Assembly: GCA_050742155.1 (NCBI GenBank)
Contig: JBOGFC010000222.1
Location: 1 to 23,321 of the forward strand
From: JBOGFC01 sp050742155
Lineage (GTDB): Bacteria > Actinomycetota > Acidimicrobiia > Spongiisociales > JALYHC01
DNA length: 23,321 nucleotides
Reading direction: 5' to 3'
Part shown: positions 1 to 7,019 of the stretch, piece after piece
Numbering within the stretch: the first letter of the stretch is position 1
Layout: each line of letters opens with the position of its first letter
Position numbers and translations under genes: made by a program
Notes under the pieces: generated by a model
Seen by the model: the letters and a program-made list of their open reading frames with translations, nothing else
Database searches by the model: none
Told to the model about the DNA's origin: nothing

Positions 1-83
1 TCCGGGTGCCGTCGGCCCCGATCGTGCTCTCGGTCGAGGACCACGGGATCGTCGAGCTGCAACTCTGGTTCACCGGGGGCTGA
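1..83 (+). CDS. C-terminal end of an unidentified protein (partial)
   Basis: An open frame enters from the left edge (first full codon at position 3) and ends at the TGA at 81-83. It gives about 26 residues ending in ...VELQLWFTGG. Third positions are almost all G or C, as in real genes here. The fragment is too short to assign to a family. A large hairpin follows 18 nt after the stop, which fits the end of a gene. The neighbour on the other side converges on the same hairpin. Confidence 0.5.
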   Translation, partial: RVPSAPIVLSVEDHGIVELQLWFTGG

Positions 84-101
84 ACCTGGCTGTCTGCCGT
101 T

Positions 102-145
102 CTTGCGTGAGTTTCGGACCGCCGGCGGGTCATTTCTCACGCAAG
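102..145. terminator. Large hairpin between convergent genes, probable bidirectional terminator
   Basis: CTTGCGTGAG (102-111) pairs perfectly with CTCACGCAAG (136-145). Inside it, GACCGCC (117-123) can pair with GGCGGGTC (124-131) with one bulged G. It sits between the stop of the leftmost gene (83) and the stop of the CADD gene (147, minus strand). There is no long T run, so this would be a stem-only terminator. Its function is inferred from its position. Confidence 0.5.
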
Positions 146-146
146 T

Positions 147-800
147 TCATCCGGGCAGGTCGGCCGCTTCGAGGAATCGCCACCACGCCTCGAGGGCCCG
201 GCTGGTGGCCCGCAGCACGACCGGGCGATCCTCCCCGTCGGCCTGGGCCAGGATGGCCCGCTCGGCGCCGGCGTGCTGCTCGTCGAGAGATTGGTGCACC
301 TCCCAGAAGGCCAGGGTCCGGGGGTCGTCGATCCCGTAGTGGGCCCGCAGGCTGGCGATCTTGGCTGCCGCCACGGCCGGGACCTGACGCTCGTAGGCAT
401 GGATCGCCGCGAGGCCGGCCGCTAGCGGCCCCTCGGTGGCGGCCCGGAAGTACGTGTCCACCAGGGCTCGGGTGGCCGGGTTAGGGGTGGCGCCGGCGAC
501 CTCCGAACGGGCGACGCCCACGCCCTCGGCGAACCGGAGCCAGAGCTCGGCATGGTTCTCTTCTCCGAGCTCCTCGTCCCAGAGGTTGTCGAGGATCGTC
601 TGGCGAATGTCGGCCCGTTCGCAGCGGGAGTGGATCGCCGAGAGGAAGCGCGGGAACGCCGACTCGAACGCGTAGTACTGCTGGACGTATGTCCGCAGGG
701 CCTCTACGGGCAAGGTCCCGGCCACCCACCTGACATAGAAAGGGTGGGTGAGCAGGTGGCGCTCATCTATGAGCGCGTCGATCTCGTCGAGAAGTGCCAT
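147..800 (-). CDS. CADD-family (TenA/PqqC-like) diiron protein, putative folate/pABA metabolism
   Basis: The 217-residue protein matches the CADD family of heme-oxygenase-like diiron proteins along its whole length. The best-known member, Chlamydia CT610, makes p-aminobenzoate for folate using one of its own tyrosines as substrate. Visible metal-ligand positions are E76, H83, E137, H169, D173 and H176, in the order ExxxxxxH, YE and HxxxDxxH. The N-terminal HPFYVRW motif holds Y22, which lines up with the sacrificial Tyr27 of CT610. The start is an ATG with an AGGAGGA ribosome site 4-5 nt upstream. The gene stands alone between an MFS gene and a hairpin, so context does not add a substrate. 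Family assignment is strong. Activity as a pABA synthase is inferred from conserved residues. TenA-like thiaminase is less likely because it lacks this ligand set. Confidence 0.85.
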   Translation of the reverse strand: MALLDEIDALIDERHLLTHPFYVRWVAGTLPVEALRTYVQQYYAFESAFPRFLSAIHSRCERADIRQTILDNLWDEELGEENHAELWLRFAEGVGVARSEVAGATPNPATRALVDTYFRAATEGPLAAGLAAIHAYERQVPAVAAAKIASLRAHYGIDDPRTLAFWEVHQSLDEQHAGAERAILAQADGEDRPVVLRATSRALEAWWRFLEAADLPG

Positions 801-895
801 ACCATCCTCCTGCTTGGGTAGCGCACGACCCTACACGGCCGGGCCGTTCCCGATGGCCCCACCCACGGGTGCTTTTCGCAAACCTAATGCTCTAG

Positions 896-912
896 TGGAC
901 CGGTACGGTCCA
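896..912. repeat. Inverted repeat downstream of the MFS gene
   Basis: TGGACCG (896-902) and CGGTCCA (906-912) form a perfect 7-bp stem with a 3-nt loop. It lies 41-57 nt past the end of the MFS gene and upstream of the CADD gene, both on the minus strand. It could be a weak terminator for the former or an operator for the latter. No T run follows it, so the role stays open. Confidence 0.35.
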
Positions 913-952
913 GCCAAGCATTGAAATTGAGTCAGGTTCGCCAGCCAGCGCC

Positions 953-2161
953 TCACGCCTTCTTTTGGCGGAGGCCGACTCCCACCCGCAACGCCCCGGC
1001 CGCCATGGCCAGGGCCAAGAGCCACCAGGGAAGGAGATAGGTGCCCGACCGGTCGAGGACCAGACCGAAGAGAGGAGGGGCGCCGATGATCCCCAGCTGG
1101 TTGGTGGTCATGGCCAGGGCCAGGGTGAGCCCCACCGCCCCGCCGGGAGCCACCTCGGTCACCCGCACCACCCAGGGCCCGTACCAGCCGAAGGCGAAGA
1201 ACCCCAAGACCACCGACAGCACCGTCAGCCCGCCGTAGGAGGCCCCGCCCGGGAGGAGCGGCAGGACGAAGACGCAGGCGGCGGCCACCACCAGGCTCAC
1301 CTCCACCGCCCACATGCGCCGGCCCGGCCCCAACCGGTCGCTCCAGGCCCCCAGCACCACCCGACCGGCCACCCCGGCCAGTTGGGTGGCAAAGAGGAAC
1401 CAGGCGCCGCGGGTGAGGGGGAGGTCGTGAGCATCTCGCAGGAAGAGCATCAGGTAGGAGATGATGCAGAACTGGGTGCTCACCATGACCAAACCCGCCC
1501 ACAGCACCGGTCGCATCTGACGGTCTGCCAGCAGTCCTCCCAACCGGGCCGACAACCGGTAGTCCTCCCCGTCACCCGCTCTCGCCTGGCGGTAGACCAC
1601 AAAGAAGAGGATCCCTCCGAGGGCGGTCACCGCCGCGGCGGTGACCAGGGCCGGCTGCCATCCGGAGCCAGCCGCCAGGGCTGGGAGGGCGGCAGCCGCC
1701 GCCGCACCGCCCAGCGGCAGGCCGGTCTGACGGATCGCCATCGCCATCCCCCGGTGTCGGACGGCGAACCAGCCGGCCACCGCCTTGCTCCCCCCCGGCT
1801 GGGAGGTGGCGTAGCCGGCGCCGCCCACCAGCAAGAGGAGCAACAGCCAGGGGTAGGAAGGCGCCAAGGCGGCTGCCCCCACCCCGGCCGCCAGGAGGAG
1901 CGCCCCACCGCTCACGATCCCCCGTTCCCCGTAACGGTCGAGGAGCCGGCCCACCGGGATGAGGGCGAAGAGCGGCACCAGGCCCACCGCGGTGACGATC
2001 AGCCCGGTCTGGACCCCGCTGAGGCGGAATTCCTCCTGGAAGAACCCGGCCAGTGCCCCCACCCCCAGGAAGGCGAAGGCGGTGGCCGCCTGGGCCACGG
2101 TGGCCACCGCCACCACCAGCCATGGATAGCCAGAGGAACGATCGACTGGGCGTCTGTTCAC
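953..2161 (-). CDS. MFS transporter
   Basis: A 402-residue integral membrane protein with about 12 hydrophobic segments arranged as 6+6, the usual size for the major facilitator superfamily. A motif-A-like loop, GRLLDRYGER, lies between helices 2 and 3 (about residues 71-80), and a related GAWSDRLGPGRR stretch sits at the same place in the second half. The mid-protein stretch GYATSQPGGSKAVAGWF resembles helix 4/5 of the CynX/NarK-like and oxalate/formate-like branches, but the substrate cannot be told. The GTG start at 2161 has an AGAGGA site 9 nt upstream. The gene is divergent from the ABC importer genes, sharing a 91-bp intergenic region, so co-regulation with that importer is possible. 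The family is clear and the substrate unknown. Confidence 0.85.
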   Translation of the reverse strand: MNRRPVDRSSGYPWLVVAVATVAQAATAFAFLGVGALAGFFQEEFRLSGVQTGLIVTAVGLVPLFALIPVGRLLDRYGERGIVSGGALLLAAGVGAAALAPSYPWLLLLLLVGGAGYATSQPGGSKAVAGWFAVRHRGMAMAIRQTGLPLGGAAAAAALPALAAGSGWQPALVTAAAVTALGGILFFVVYRQARAGDGEDYRLSARLGGLLADRQMRPVLWAGLVMVSTQFCIISYLMLFLRDAHDLPLTRGAWFLFATQLAGVAGRVVLGAWSDRLGPGRRMWAVEVSLVVAAACVFVLPLLPGGASYGGLTVLSVVLGFFAFGWYGPWVVRVTEVAPGGAVGLTLALAMTTNQLGIIGAPPLFGLVLDRSGTYLLPWWLLALAMAAGALRVGVGLRQKKA

Positions 2162-2252
2162 CTTGGCCGTCCTCTATGTGGTTCGATCCGATATAGTCGA
2201 CCCGCAGACGTTTGCAGTTCCGCCTGACGGAACCCGACTGTGGAGGTAGGAC

Positions 2253-3578
2253 GTGAGATTTTCAAATCCGGCCGGTCTCATGCTCGCCGTGTTCCTTCTG
2301 CTGATGGCGGCTTGTGCACCCCAGCAACCGGCCGGGCAGGAGCTTCCGGAGGCACCCACCACCGCCGCGCCTGCGGCGGAAGCACCCGCCACCACCGCGG
2401 CTTCCGAGACCGCCGCCGAGGTTCCGGAGGAGATCGTCATCGGCATCCCGGCCTCGCTCACCGGGCAGTTCGAGGCCCTGGGCCGCCAGGGACTGGAGGG
2501 CCTCCAGATGTTCGCCGACTGGGTGAACGAGGAGCGTGGTGGCATCGACGTGGGGGGAACGAGCGTCCCGGTGCGGATCGTGTTCGGCGACGATCGCAGC
2601 GACAAGGACACCGCCCTGCGCCTGTTCGAGAAGCTGGTCAACGAGGACGGGGCCCACTTCATGTTCGCCTCCTACTCCTCCGGCTTGACGCTGGCCCAGG
2701 GTCCGCTCATCGAGCAGCTCGACGTGGTCACCATGGCCTGGGGAGCCAGCTCCGACGAGATCTGGCAGCAGGGATTCACGCGGCTGGTTGGGGTGTACAC
2801 CCCCGCCAGCCAGTACGACCACAGCCTGCTCGACTTCGTCACCCAGGCCGACCCGGCTGCGCAGACCATCTCCATCGCCTACAAGGAGGACCCCTTCACG
2901 GTCTCCGAGGCGGAGGGCGCCCTGGCGAAGGCACAGGAACTGGGCATGGAAGTGGTCTTCCAGGACACCTACCCGGCCACGGCCACCGACCTTTCTCCGA
3001 TCCTCACCCAGGCCTGGCAGCCGCAGCCCGACGTGATGCTGGTGGTGGCCCACTTCCAGGACGGGGCGCTGGCCGCCCGGCAGATGGTGGAGATGGGGAT
3101 CGATCCCATGGCCTCGTCCTTCGGCTCGGGCGCCGCCACCACCGATTGGTGGAACGAGCTGGGCGAGGCCGCCCAGGGCACCTTCGGCCCGGCCCAGTGG
3201 GAGCCATCACAGGGGGTGGACCCGGCCGCCTTCGAGGCGGAGAACTGGGTGGGTCCGCAGGTGACGCCCTCCGATTGGGCCGCCCAGTACGCGGAGCTGT
3301 ACGGGTACGAGCCCGACTACCGAGGCGGGCTGTCCTTCGCCGCCGGCCTGGCGCTCATGGCCGCCATCGAGCAGGCCGGGACCATCGAGACCGAAGCGGT
3401 CGTCGAGGCCTTCAAGCAGCTCGACATCCAGAGCATGGGCGGCGGCTTCCGGGTGGACGAGACCCTCAACCAGGTCGGCCACACCATGCTCACCATCCAG
3501 TGGCAGGACGCTGACAAGGTGATCGTCGCCCCTGAGGAGGCGGCCACCGGGGAGGCCATCTACCCGGCCAACCAGTAG
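2253..3578 (+). CDS. Branched-chain amino acid type ABC transporter substrate-binding lipoprotein
   Basis: The 441-residue protein starts at GTG 2253 with GGAGG 6 nt upstream. It has a lipoprotein signal ending in LMAAC (Cys21), so the mature protein is lipid-anchored on the outside of the membrane. A linker rich in A, T, E and P runs to about residue 60. A type I periplasmic-binding fold of the LivJ/LivK (Peripla_BP_6) family follows, opening with the typical strand IVIGIPASLTGQFEALG, then GLQMFADWVNEERGGI and a conserved FGDDRSD. It heads the operon with the two permease genes 45 nt downstream. Substrates in this family include branched-chain amino acids, amides, urea and aromatic acids. 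The sequence alone does not decide between them. Confidence 0.9.
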   Translation: MRFSNPAGLMLAVFLLLMAACAPQQPAGQELPEAPTTAAPAAEAPATTAASETAAEVPEEIVIGIPASLTGQFEALGRQGLEGLQMFADWVNEERGGIDVGGTSVPVRIVFGDDRSDKDTALRLFEKLVNEDGAHFMFASYSSGLTLAQGPLIEQLDVVTMAWGASSDEIWQQGFTRLVGVYTPASQYDHSLLDFVTQADPAAQTISIAYKEDPFTVSEAEGALAKAQELGMEVVFQDTYPATATDLSPILTQAWQPQPDVMLVVAHFQDGALAARQMVEMGIDPMASSFGSGAATTDWWNELGEAAQGTFGPAQWEPSQGVDPAAFEAENWVGPQVTPSDWAAQYAELYGYEPDYRGGLSFAAGLALMAAIEQAGTIETEAVVEAFKQLDIQSMGGGFRVDETLNQVGHTMLTIQWQDADKVIVAPEEAATGEAIYPANQ

Positions 3579-3623
3579 AGCCAGGCGCAGGTCCGCCCCG
3601 AGAGAGGAGGTCGAGGCTCGGGC

Positions 3624-4487
3624 ATGGAGCTTCAGGTGGTCGTGAACGGCCTCCTCATCGGCGGGGTGTACGGCGTCGCCGCCCTGGGCCTGGGGCTGGT
3701 GTGGGGGGTCATGTCGGTGGTCAACGTGGCGCACGGCGATCTGCTCATCTTCCTGGCCTACATGACCTGGGTACTGGTCGCCCTCCAGCACCTGTCCCCC
3801 TTCGTGGCCCTGGTACTGCTCATCCCGGCCGGATTCGTGGCCGGGATCCTTCTCTACCGCCTGCTGGTCCGCCATCTGGTGGGGCGTTCGGAGGTGGAGC
3901 TCATGTCGCTGGTGCTGTTCTTCGGCCTTTCGGCCATCGTGTACGGCTTCTCGTCCTACCAGTGGGGGGCCGACATCCGCTCCCTGCCCATCCCGCTCCC
4001 CACGTTCCGCCTCTTCGGGGTGGTGGTGCCGGGAACGCGCCTGGCGGCCTTCTTGATCGGGGCAGTTCTAATGCTGGGGCTGGTCTGGTTCTTTCGCAAG
4101 ACCTACTGGGGAAAGGCCATCCGGGCGGTGGCCCAGAGCCGGGACGCCGCCCGGGCCCTGGGCATCGATCCCGACCTGGTCTCGGCGGTGGCCTTCGGCA
4201 TCGCCCTGGCCTACGCCGGGGTGGCCGGCTCGTTGATCGCCATGATCAGCCCGCTCAGCCCCTTCCTGGGGGTGTCTTACGTGGGGCGGTCCTTCGCGGT
4301 GGTGGTGCTGGGCGGCCTGGGCAACCCGCTCGGAGCCCTGGTGGGCGGGCTGATCCTGGGCCTGGCCGAGAGCATCTCCACGCTGTGGATCACCTTCGGT
4401 CTCTCCCCGGCGGTGGCCTTCGTGCTCCTCATCCTGGTGCTGATCTTCCGCCCCAGGGGCCTCTTCAAGTCCCTGCGCGCCCGATGA
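3624..4487 (+). CDS. livH: Branched-chain amino acid ABC transporter permease, LivH type
   Basis: A 287-residue membrane permease with eight or so hydrophobic helices. The N-terminus MELQVVVNGLLIGGVYGVAALGLGLV and the following VMSVVNVAHGDLL are hallmarks of LivH. The late loop AVAQSRDAARALGIDPDLVSAVAFGIA is the cytoplasmic coupling region that contacts the ATPases. The C-terminal GNPLGALVGGLILGLAES and the closing LIFRPRGLF are also typical. The ATG at 3624 is preceded by a GGAGG-containing stretch about 13 nt upstream. The stop overlaps the livM start as ATGA (4484-4487), implying translational coupling. Function as one half of the membrane channel is secure. Substrate is unknown. Confidence 0.9.
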   Translation: MELQVVVNGLLIGGVYGVAALGLGLVWGVMSVVNVAHGDLLIFLAYMTWVLVALQHLSPFVALVLLIPAGFVAGILLYRLLVRHLVGRSEVELMSLVLFFGLSAIVYGFSSYQWGADIRSLPIPLPTFRLFGVVVPGTRLAAFLIGAVLMLGLVWFFRKTYWGKAIRAVAQSRDAARALGIDPDLVSAVAFGIALAYAGVAGSLIAMISPLSPFLGVSYVGRSFAVVVLGGLGNPLGALVGGLILGLAESISTLWITFGLSPAVAFVLLILVLIFRPRGLFKSLRAR

Positions 4488-5470
4488 AGACCGACCTCCG
4501 GGTCCCCCTGCTGGAGAGGCGAGAGCCGGCCCGGCTTCTCAACCTTGCTCTGGTGGTGCTGGGCATCCTGGTGGTCCTCTTCCTGGCCTGGCAGCCGATT
4601 CGCCCCGGGGCGGCCCTGATCTTCTGGTTCAACCTGATGAAGTTCATCGTCCTCGCCCAGAGCCTCAACCTGATCACCGGCTACACCGGCTACGTCGACT
4701 TCGGTCACGTGGTCTTCTTCGGCCTGGGAACCTATGTGGCCGGCATCGCCCTCGGGCAGCTGGCCCTGCCGGTGCCGGTGCCGCTGTGGGTCTTCGGAGG
4801 TCCATTACTGATCGCCCTCCTGGCCGTGCTGGTGGGGATGCCGGCCCTTCGCCTACGGGGTGCCTACTTCGCCATCGCCATGCTGTCGTTCAACGAGGCC
4901 ACCCGCCTGGTGGTGCTCAACCTGCCGCGGGACTTCGCCGGCGGGGCCTTCGGCATCCCCACCCCGGAGATCTACGACCCCCACACCGCCTTCTACGCCA
5001 TGGTCGCCTTGCTGGTGGGCATAACCCTCTTCGCCGTCTGGCTGGCCGGCTCCCGCTACGGGGTGGGGCTCAAGGCGATCCGGGACGACGAGGACGCCGC
5101 TTCGGTCATGGGCATCAGCACCACCCCCTACAAGCTGGCCGCCTTCGGGGCCTCCGCCTACTTCGCCGCCGCCGCCGGGGCGGTGGACTTCTGGTTCGTG
5201 GCCTTCACCTCCAACGAGCTGGTCTTCAACAACATCGTCACGGTGGAGATGGTGGCCGGAGTGTTCCTCGGCGGGGCGGGGACGGTGGTCGGGCCGGTGC
5301 TGGGGGCCACCATCCTCTACGGAGTGCGGGACTTCCTCTGGAGCCGGTTCCCCTTCCTCTACCTGCCGCTCTTCGGGGCGGTGATCGCCGCCGTGGTGCT
5401 GTATGTCCCGCGGGGCGTGGTGGGGTTCGTGGAGGACCGCGTGCCCGCCTTGCGGGCCAAGATCAGGTGA
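4484..5470 (+). CDS. livM: Branched-chain amino acid ABC transporter permease, LivM type
   Basis: The 328-residue permease begins at the ATG overlapping the livH stop. The same frame is open much further upstream, to 3701, but that part only shadows livH. LivM features are LAQSLNLITGYTGYVDFGHVVFFGLGTY, MPALRLRGAYFAIAMLSFNEA and the coupling loop GVGLKAIRDDEDAASVMGISTTPYKLAAFGASAYFA. The C-terminal YVPRGVVGFVEDR is usual. With LivH it forms the translocation channel. The gene ends inside the 3' end of the convergent livF gene (8-bp tail-to-tail overlap), so no terminator can fit between the two transcripts. Confidence 0.9.
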   Translation: MKTDLRVPLLERREPARLLNLALVVLGILVVLFLAWQPIRPGAALIFWFNLMKFIVLAQSLNLITGYTGYVDFGHVVFFGLGTYVAGIALGQLALPVPVPLWVFGGPLLIALLAVLVGMPALRLRGAYFAIAMLSFNEATRLVVLNLPRDFAGGAFGIPTPEIYDPHTAFYAMVALLVGITLFAVWLAGSRYGVGLKAIRDDEDAASVMGISTTPYKLAAFGASAYFAAAAGAVDFWFVAFTSNELVFNNIVTVEMVAGVFLGGAGTVVGPVLGATILYGVRDFLWSRFPFLYLPLFGAVIAAVVLYVPRGVVGFVEDRVPALRAKIR

Positions 5471-6182
5471 CCGACAGCCAGGAGGAGACGATCCTCCTCA
5501 GGTCCTCACCGAGCTGGTCGGTCGGCCCCTGGTCGGAGACTCTGCCCAGCTCCATCACGTAGAGGTAGTCGCTGCACGGCACGGCCTGGTTGATGTTCTG
5601 GTCCACCAGCAGGATCGTCTTGCCGATCTCCTTGAGGCGCAGGACGTCTTCGTAAACCTCCCCGGCGATCTTGGGGGCCAGCCCGGCCGAGGGCTCGTCG
5701 AGCAGGATGACCGACGGGTCCGGCATAAGGATGCGAGCGATCTCCAGCATGCGCTGCTCGCCTCCGGAGAGTGACCCGGCATCCACCTGACGGCGGCGAG
5801 CCAGCGACGGGTAGTGCTCGTAGATCCGCTCCTTGGCCTCGCTCACCCGCCGACCGTCGCGGCGGAAGGTCCAGGCGCCCAGCTCCAGGTTCTCGTCCAC
5901 CGACATCTCCGGGAAGACCGTGTGGACCTGGTCGACGAAGCCGACGCCCATCCGCATCCGGTCCTGCGCCGGCAGATGGGTGATGACCTCGCCATCGAGG
6001 GAGACCTGGCCCTGCCGGGGCTTCAGGTACCCGAAGAGCGTCTTGAGCAAGGTCGACTTGCCGGCCCCGTTGGGCCCGATCACGCAGGTGATGAGCCCTT
6101 CCTGGGCCTCCACCGTCACCTCCCACAGGACGTGGATGTCGGCGAAGTAGGCGACCGTCAGCTGCTCACCCCGAATCGGCAT
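5463..6182 (-). CDS. livF: Branched-chain amino acid ABC transporter ATP-binding protein, LivF type
   Basis: A 239-residue ABC ATPase. The Walker A GPNGAGKST is near residue 37, the Q-loop falls in GVGFVDQVHTVFPEMSVDENLELG, the signature SLSGGEQRMLEIARIL is near residue 138, and Walker B is VILLDEPSAGL. The TILLVDQNINQAVPCSDYLYVMELG end is the LivF form of the H-loop region, where Asn stands in the VDQN stretch. The ATG start at 6182 lies inside the end of livG (17-bp overlap), so the two ATPases are co-translated. They are placed convergently to their presumed permeases. This orientation is unusual for a Liv system, but the full set of five parts is here. Confidence 0.9.
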   Translation of the reverse strand: MPIRGEQLTVAYFADIHVLWEVTVEAQEGLITCVIGPNGAGKSTLLKTLFGYLKPRQGQVSLDGEVITHLPAQDRMRMGVGFVDQVHTVFPEMSVDENLELGAWTFRRDGRRVSEAKERIYEHYPSLARRRQVDAGSLSGGEQRMLEIARILMPDPSVILLDEPSAGLAPKIAGEVYEDVLRLKEIGKTILLVDQNINQAVPCSDYLYVMELGRVSDQGPTDQLGEDLRRIVSSWLSVT

Positions 6183-6909
6183 GTCCCACCTGCTCCATGC
6201 GTCCCAAGTAGATGTCCACCAGCCGCTCGTCGTTGAGCACCTCGTCGGGAGGCCCGTCCAGGTAGTTGCGTCCCAGATGCATGGCGAAGACCCAGCCGCA
6301 CAGGGCCGCCACGACCGGCATCTCGTGGCTGACGATGAGGAAGGTGGTGCCTCGTTCCCGGTTGGCGGCCCGGACCGCGTCGATGAGGGTCTGCTTCAGC
6401 TCCGGATGGACACCGGCGAAGGGCTCGTCCATCAGCACGAGCTGGGGCTCCGCCATGAGCGCCCGGGCCAACTCCAAGAGCTTCTGCTGCCCACCGGAGA
6501 GCTCCCGAGCGTATTGGCCGGCCTTGTCGCTCAGGTTGACCAATGCAAGCAGCTCCTGGGCGCGCTCCCGGATTCCCCCGCTGATCACCTCCCGGTGGGC
6601 GACCGGCACCAGCACGTTGTCCATCACGGTCAGCCGGCGAAAGACCCGCGGGATCTGGAAGGTCCTTCCCACCCCCAGCCGGGCGATCTGGGCCGGATTG
6701 AGGGCGTGGATCGGCTGCCCGTCCAAGCGGATCTCGCCGCCGTCGGCTCGGTAGAGGCCGGACAGGACGTTCATGAAGGTCGACTTCCCGGCCCCGTTGG
6801 GACCGATCACGGCCACCACCCGCCCCGGCTCGAGATTCAACGAGAAGTCGTCGACCGCCACCACGCCGCCGAACCGCTTCACCACCCCTGTGGCCGTAAG
6901 GAGGGACAT
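6166..6909 (-). CDS. livG: Branched-chain amino acid ABC transporter ATP-binding protein, LivG type
   Basis: A 247-residue ABC ATPase with Walker A GPNGAGKST (about residues 36-44), the LivG-type GVGRTFQIPRVFRRLTVMDNVLVP, signature ELSGGQQKLLELARALM, Walker B LVLMDEPFAGVHP and an H-loop FLIVSHEM. The C-terminal LGRNYLDGPPDEVLNDERLVDIYLG is typical of LivG. The ATG start at 6909 has only a weak GGGCTCCGG upstream. It is the first gene of the minus-strand livGF pair and overlaps livF. Upstream (6910-7000) lies a short region holding the hairpin of the next gene; no clear promoter was found. Confidence 0.9.
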   Translation of the reverse strand: MSLLTATGVVKRFGGVVAVDDFSLNLEPGRVVAVIGPNGAGKSTFMNVLSGLYRADGGEIRLDGQPIHALNPAQIARLGVGRTFQIPRVFRRLTVMDNVLVPVAHREVISGGIRERAQELLALVNLSDKAGQYARELSGGQQKLLELARALMAEPQLVLMDEPFAGVHPELKQTLIDAVRAANRERGTTFLIVSHEMPVVAALCGWVFAMHLGRNYLDGPPDEVLNDERLVDIYLGRMEQVGHADSG

Positions 6910-6969
6910 CCGGAGCCCATCTTACGGCCAAGCCCCCTCCGGGAAGGACCGAGCCATCTGGGTCAGCAG

Positions 6970-7019
6970 CACCAAGGCGGGGATGGAAAAGGCCTTCCTG
7001 TCAGGACTCCGCCTTGGTG
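6970..7019 (-). terminator. Hairpin at the 3' end of the phosphatase pseudogene
   Basis: CACCAAGGCGG (6970-6980) is a perfect inverted repeat of CCGCCTTGGTG (7009-7019). The intervening bases contain a smaller GGAA/TTCC fold around AAGGCC. One arm lies in the last codons of the phosphatase frame, which stops at 7001 on the minus strand. It is a likely stem-type terminator, with no T run. Confidence 0.45.

Noticed and set aside
965..2227. 420-residue + strand open frame opposite the MFS gene
   Set aside because: It is rich in His, Gln, Pro and Gly with no domain, and mirrors the minus-strand MFS codons. The MFS protein has clear helices and motif A.
3701..4483. Long upstream extension of the livM frame
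   Set aside because: It overlaps livH in another frame and is Gly/Pro/Arg-rich. The true livM start is the ATGA overlap at 4484.
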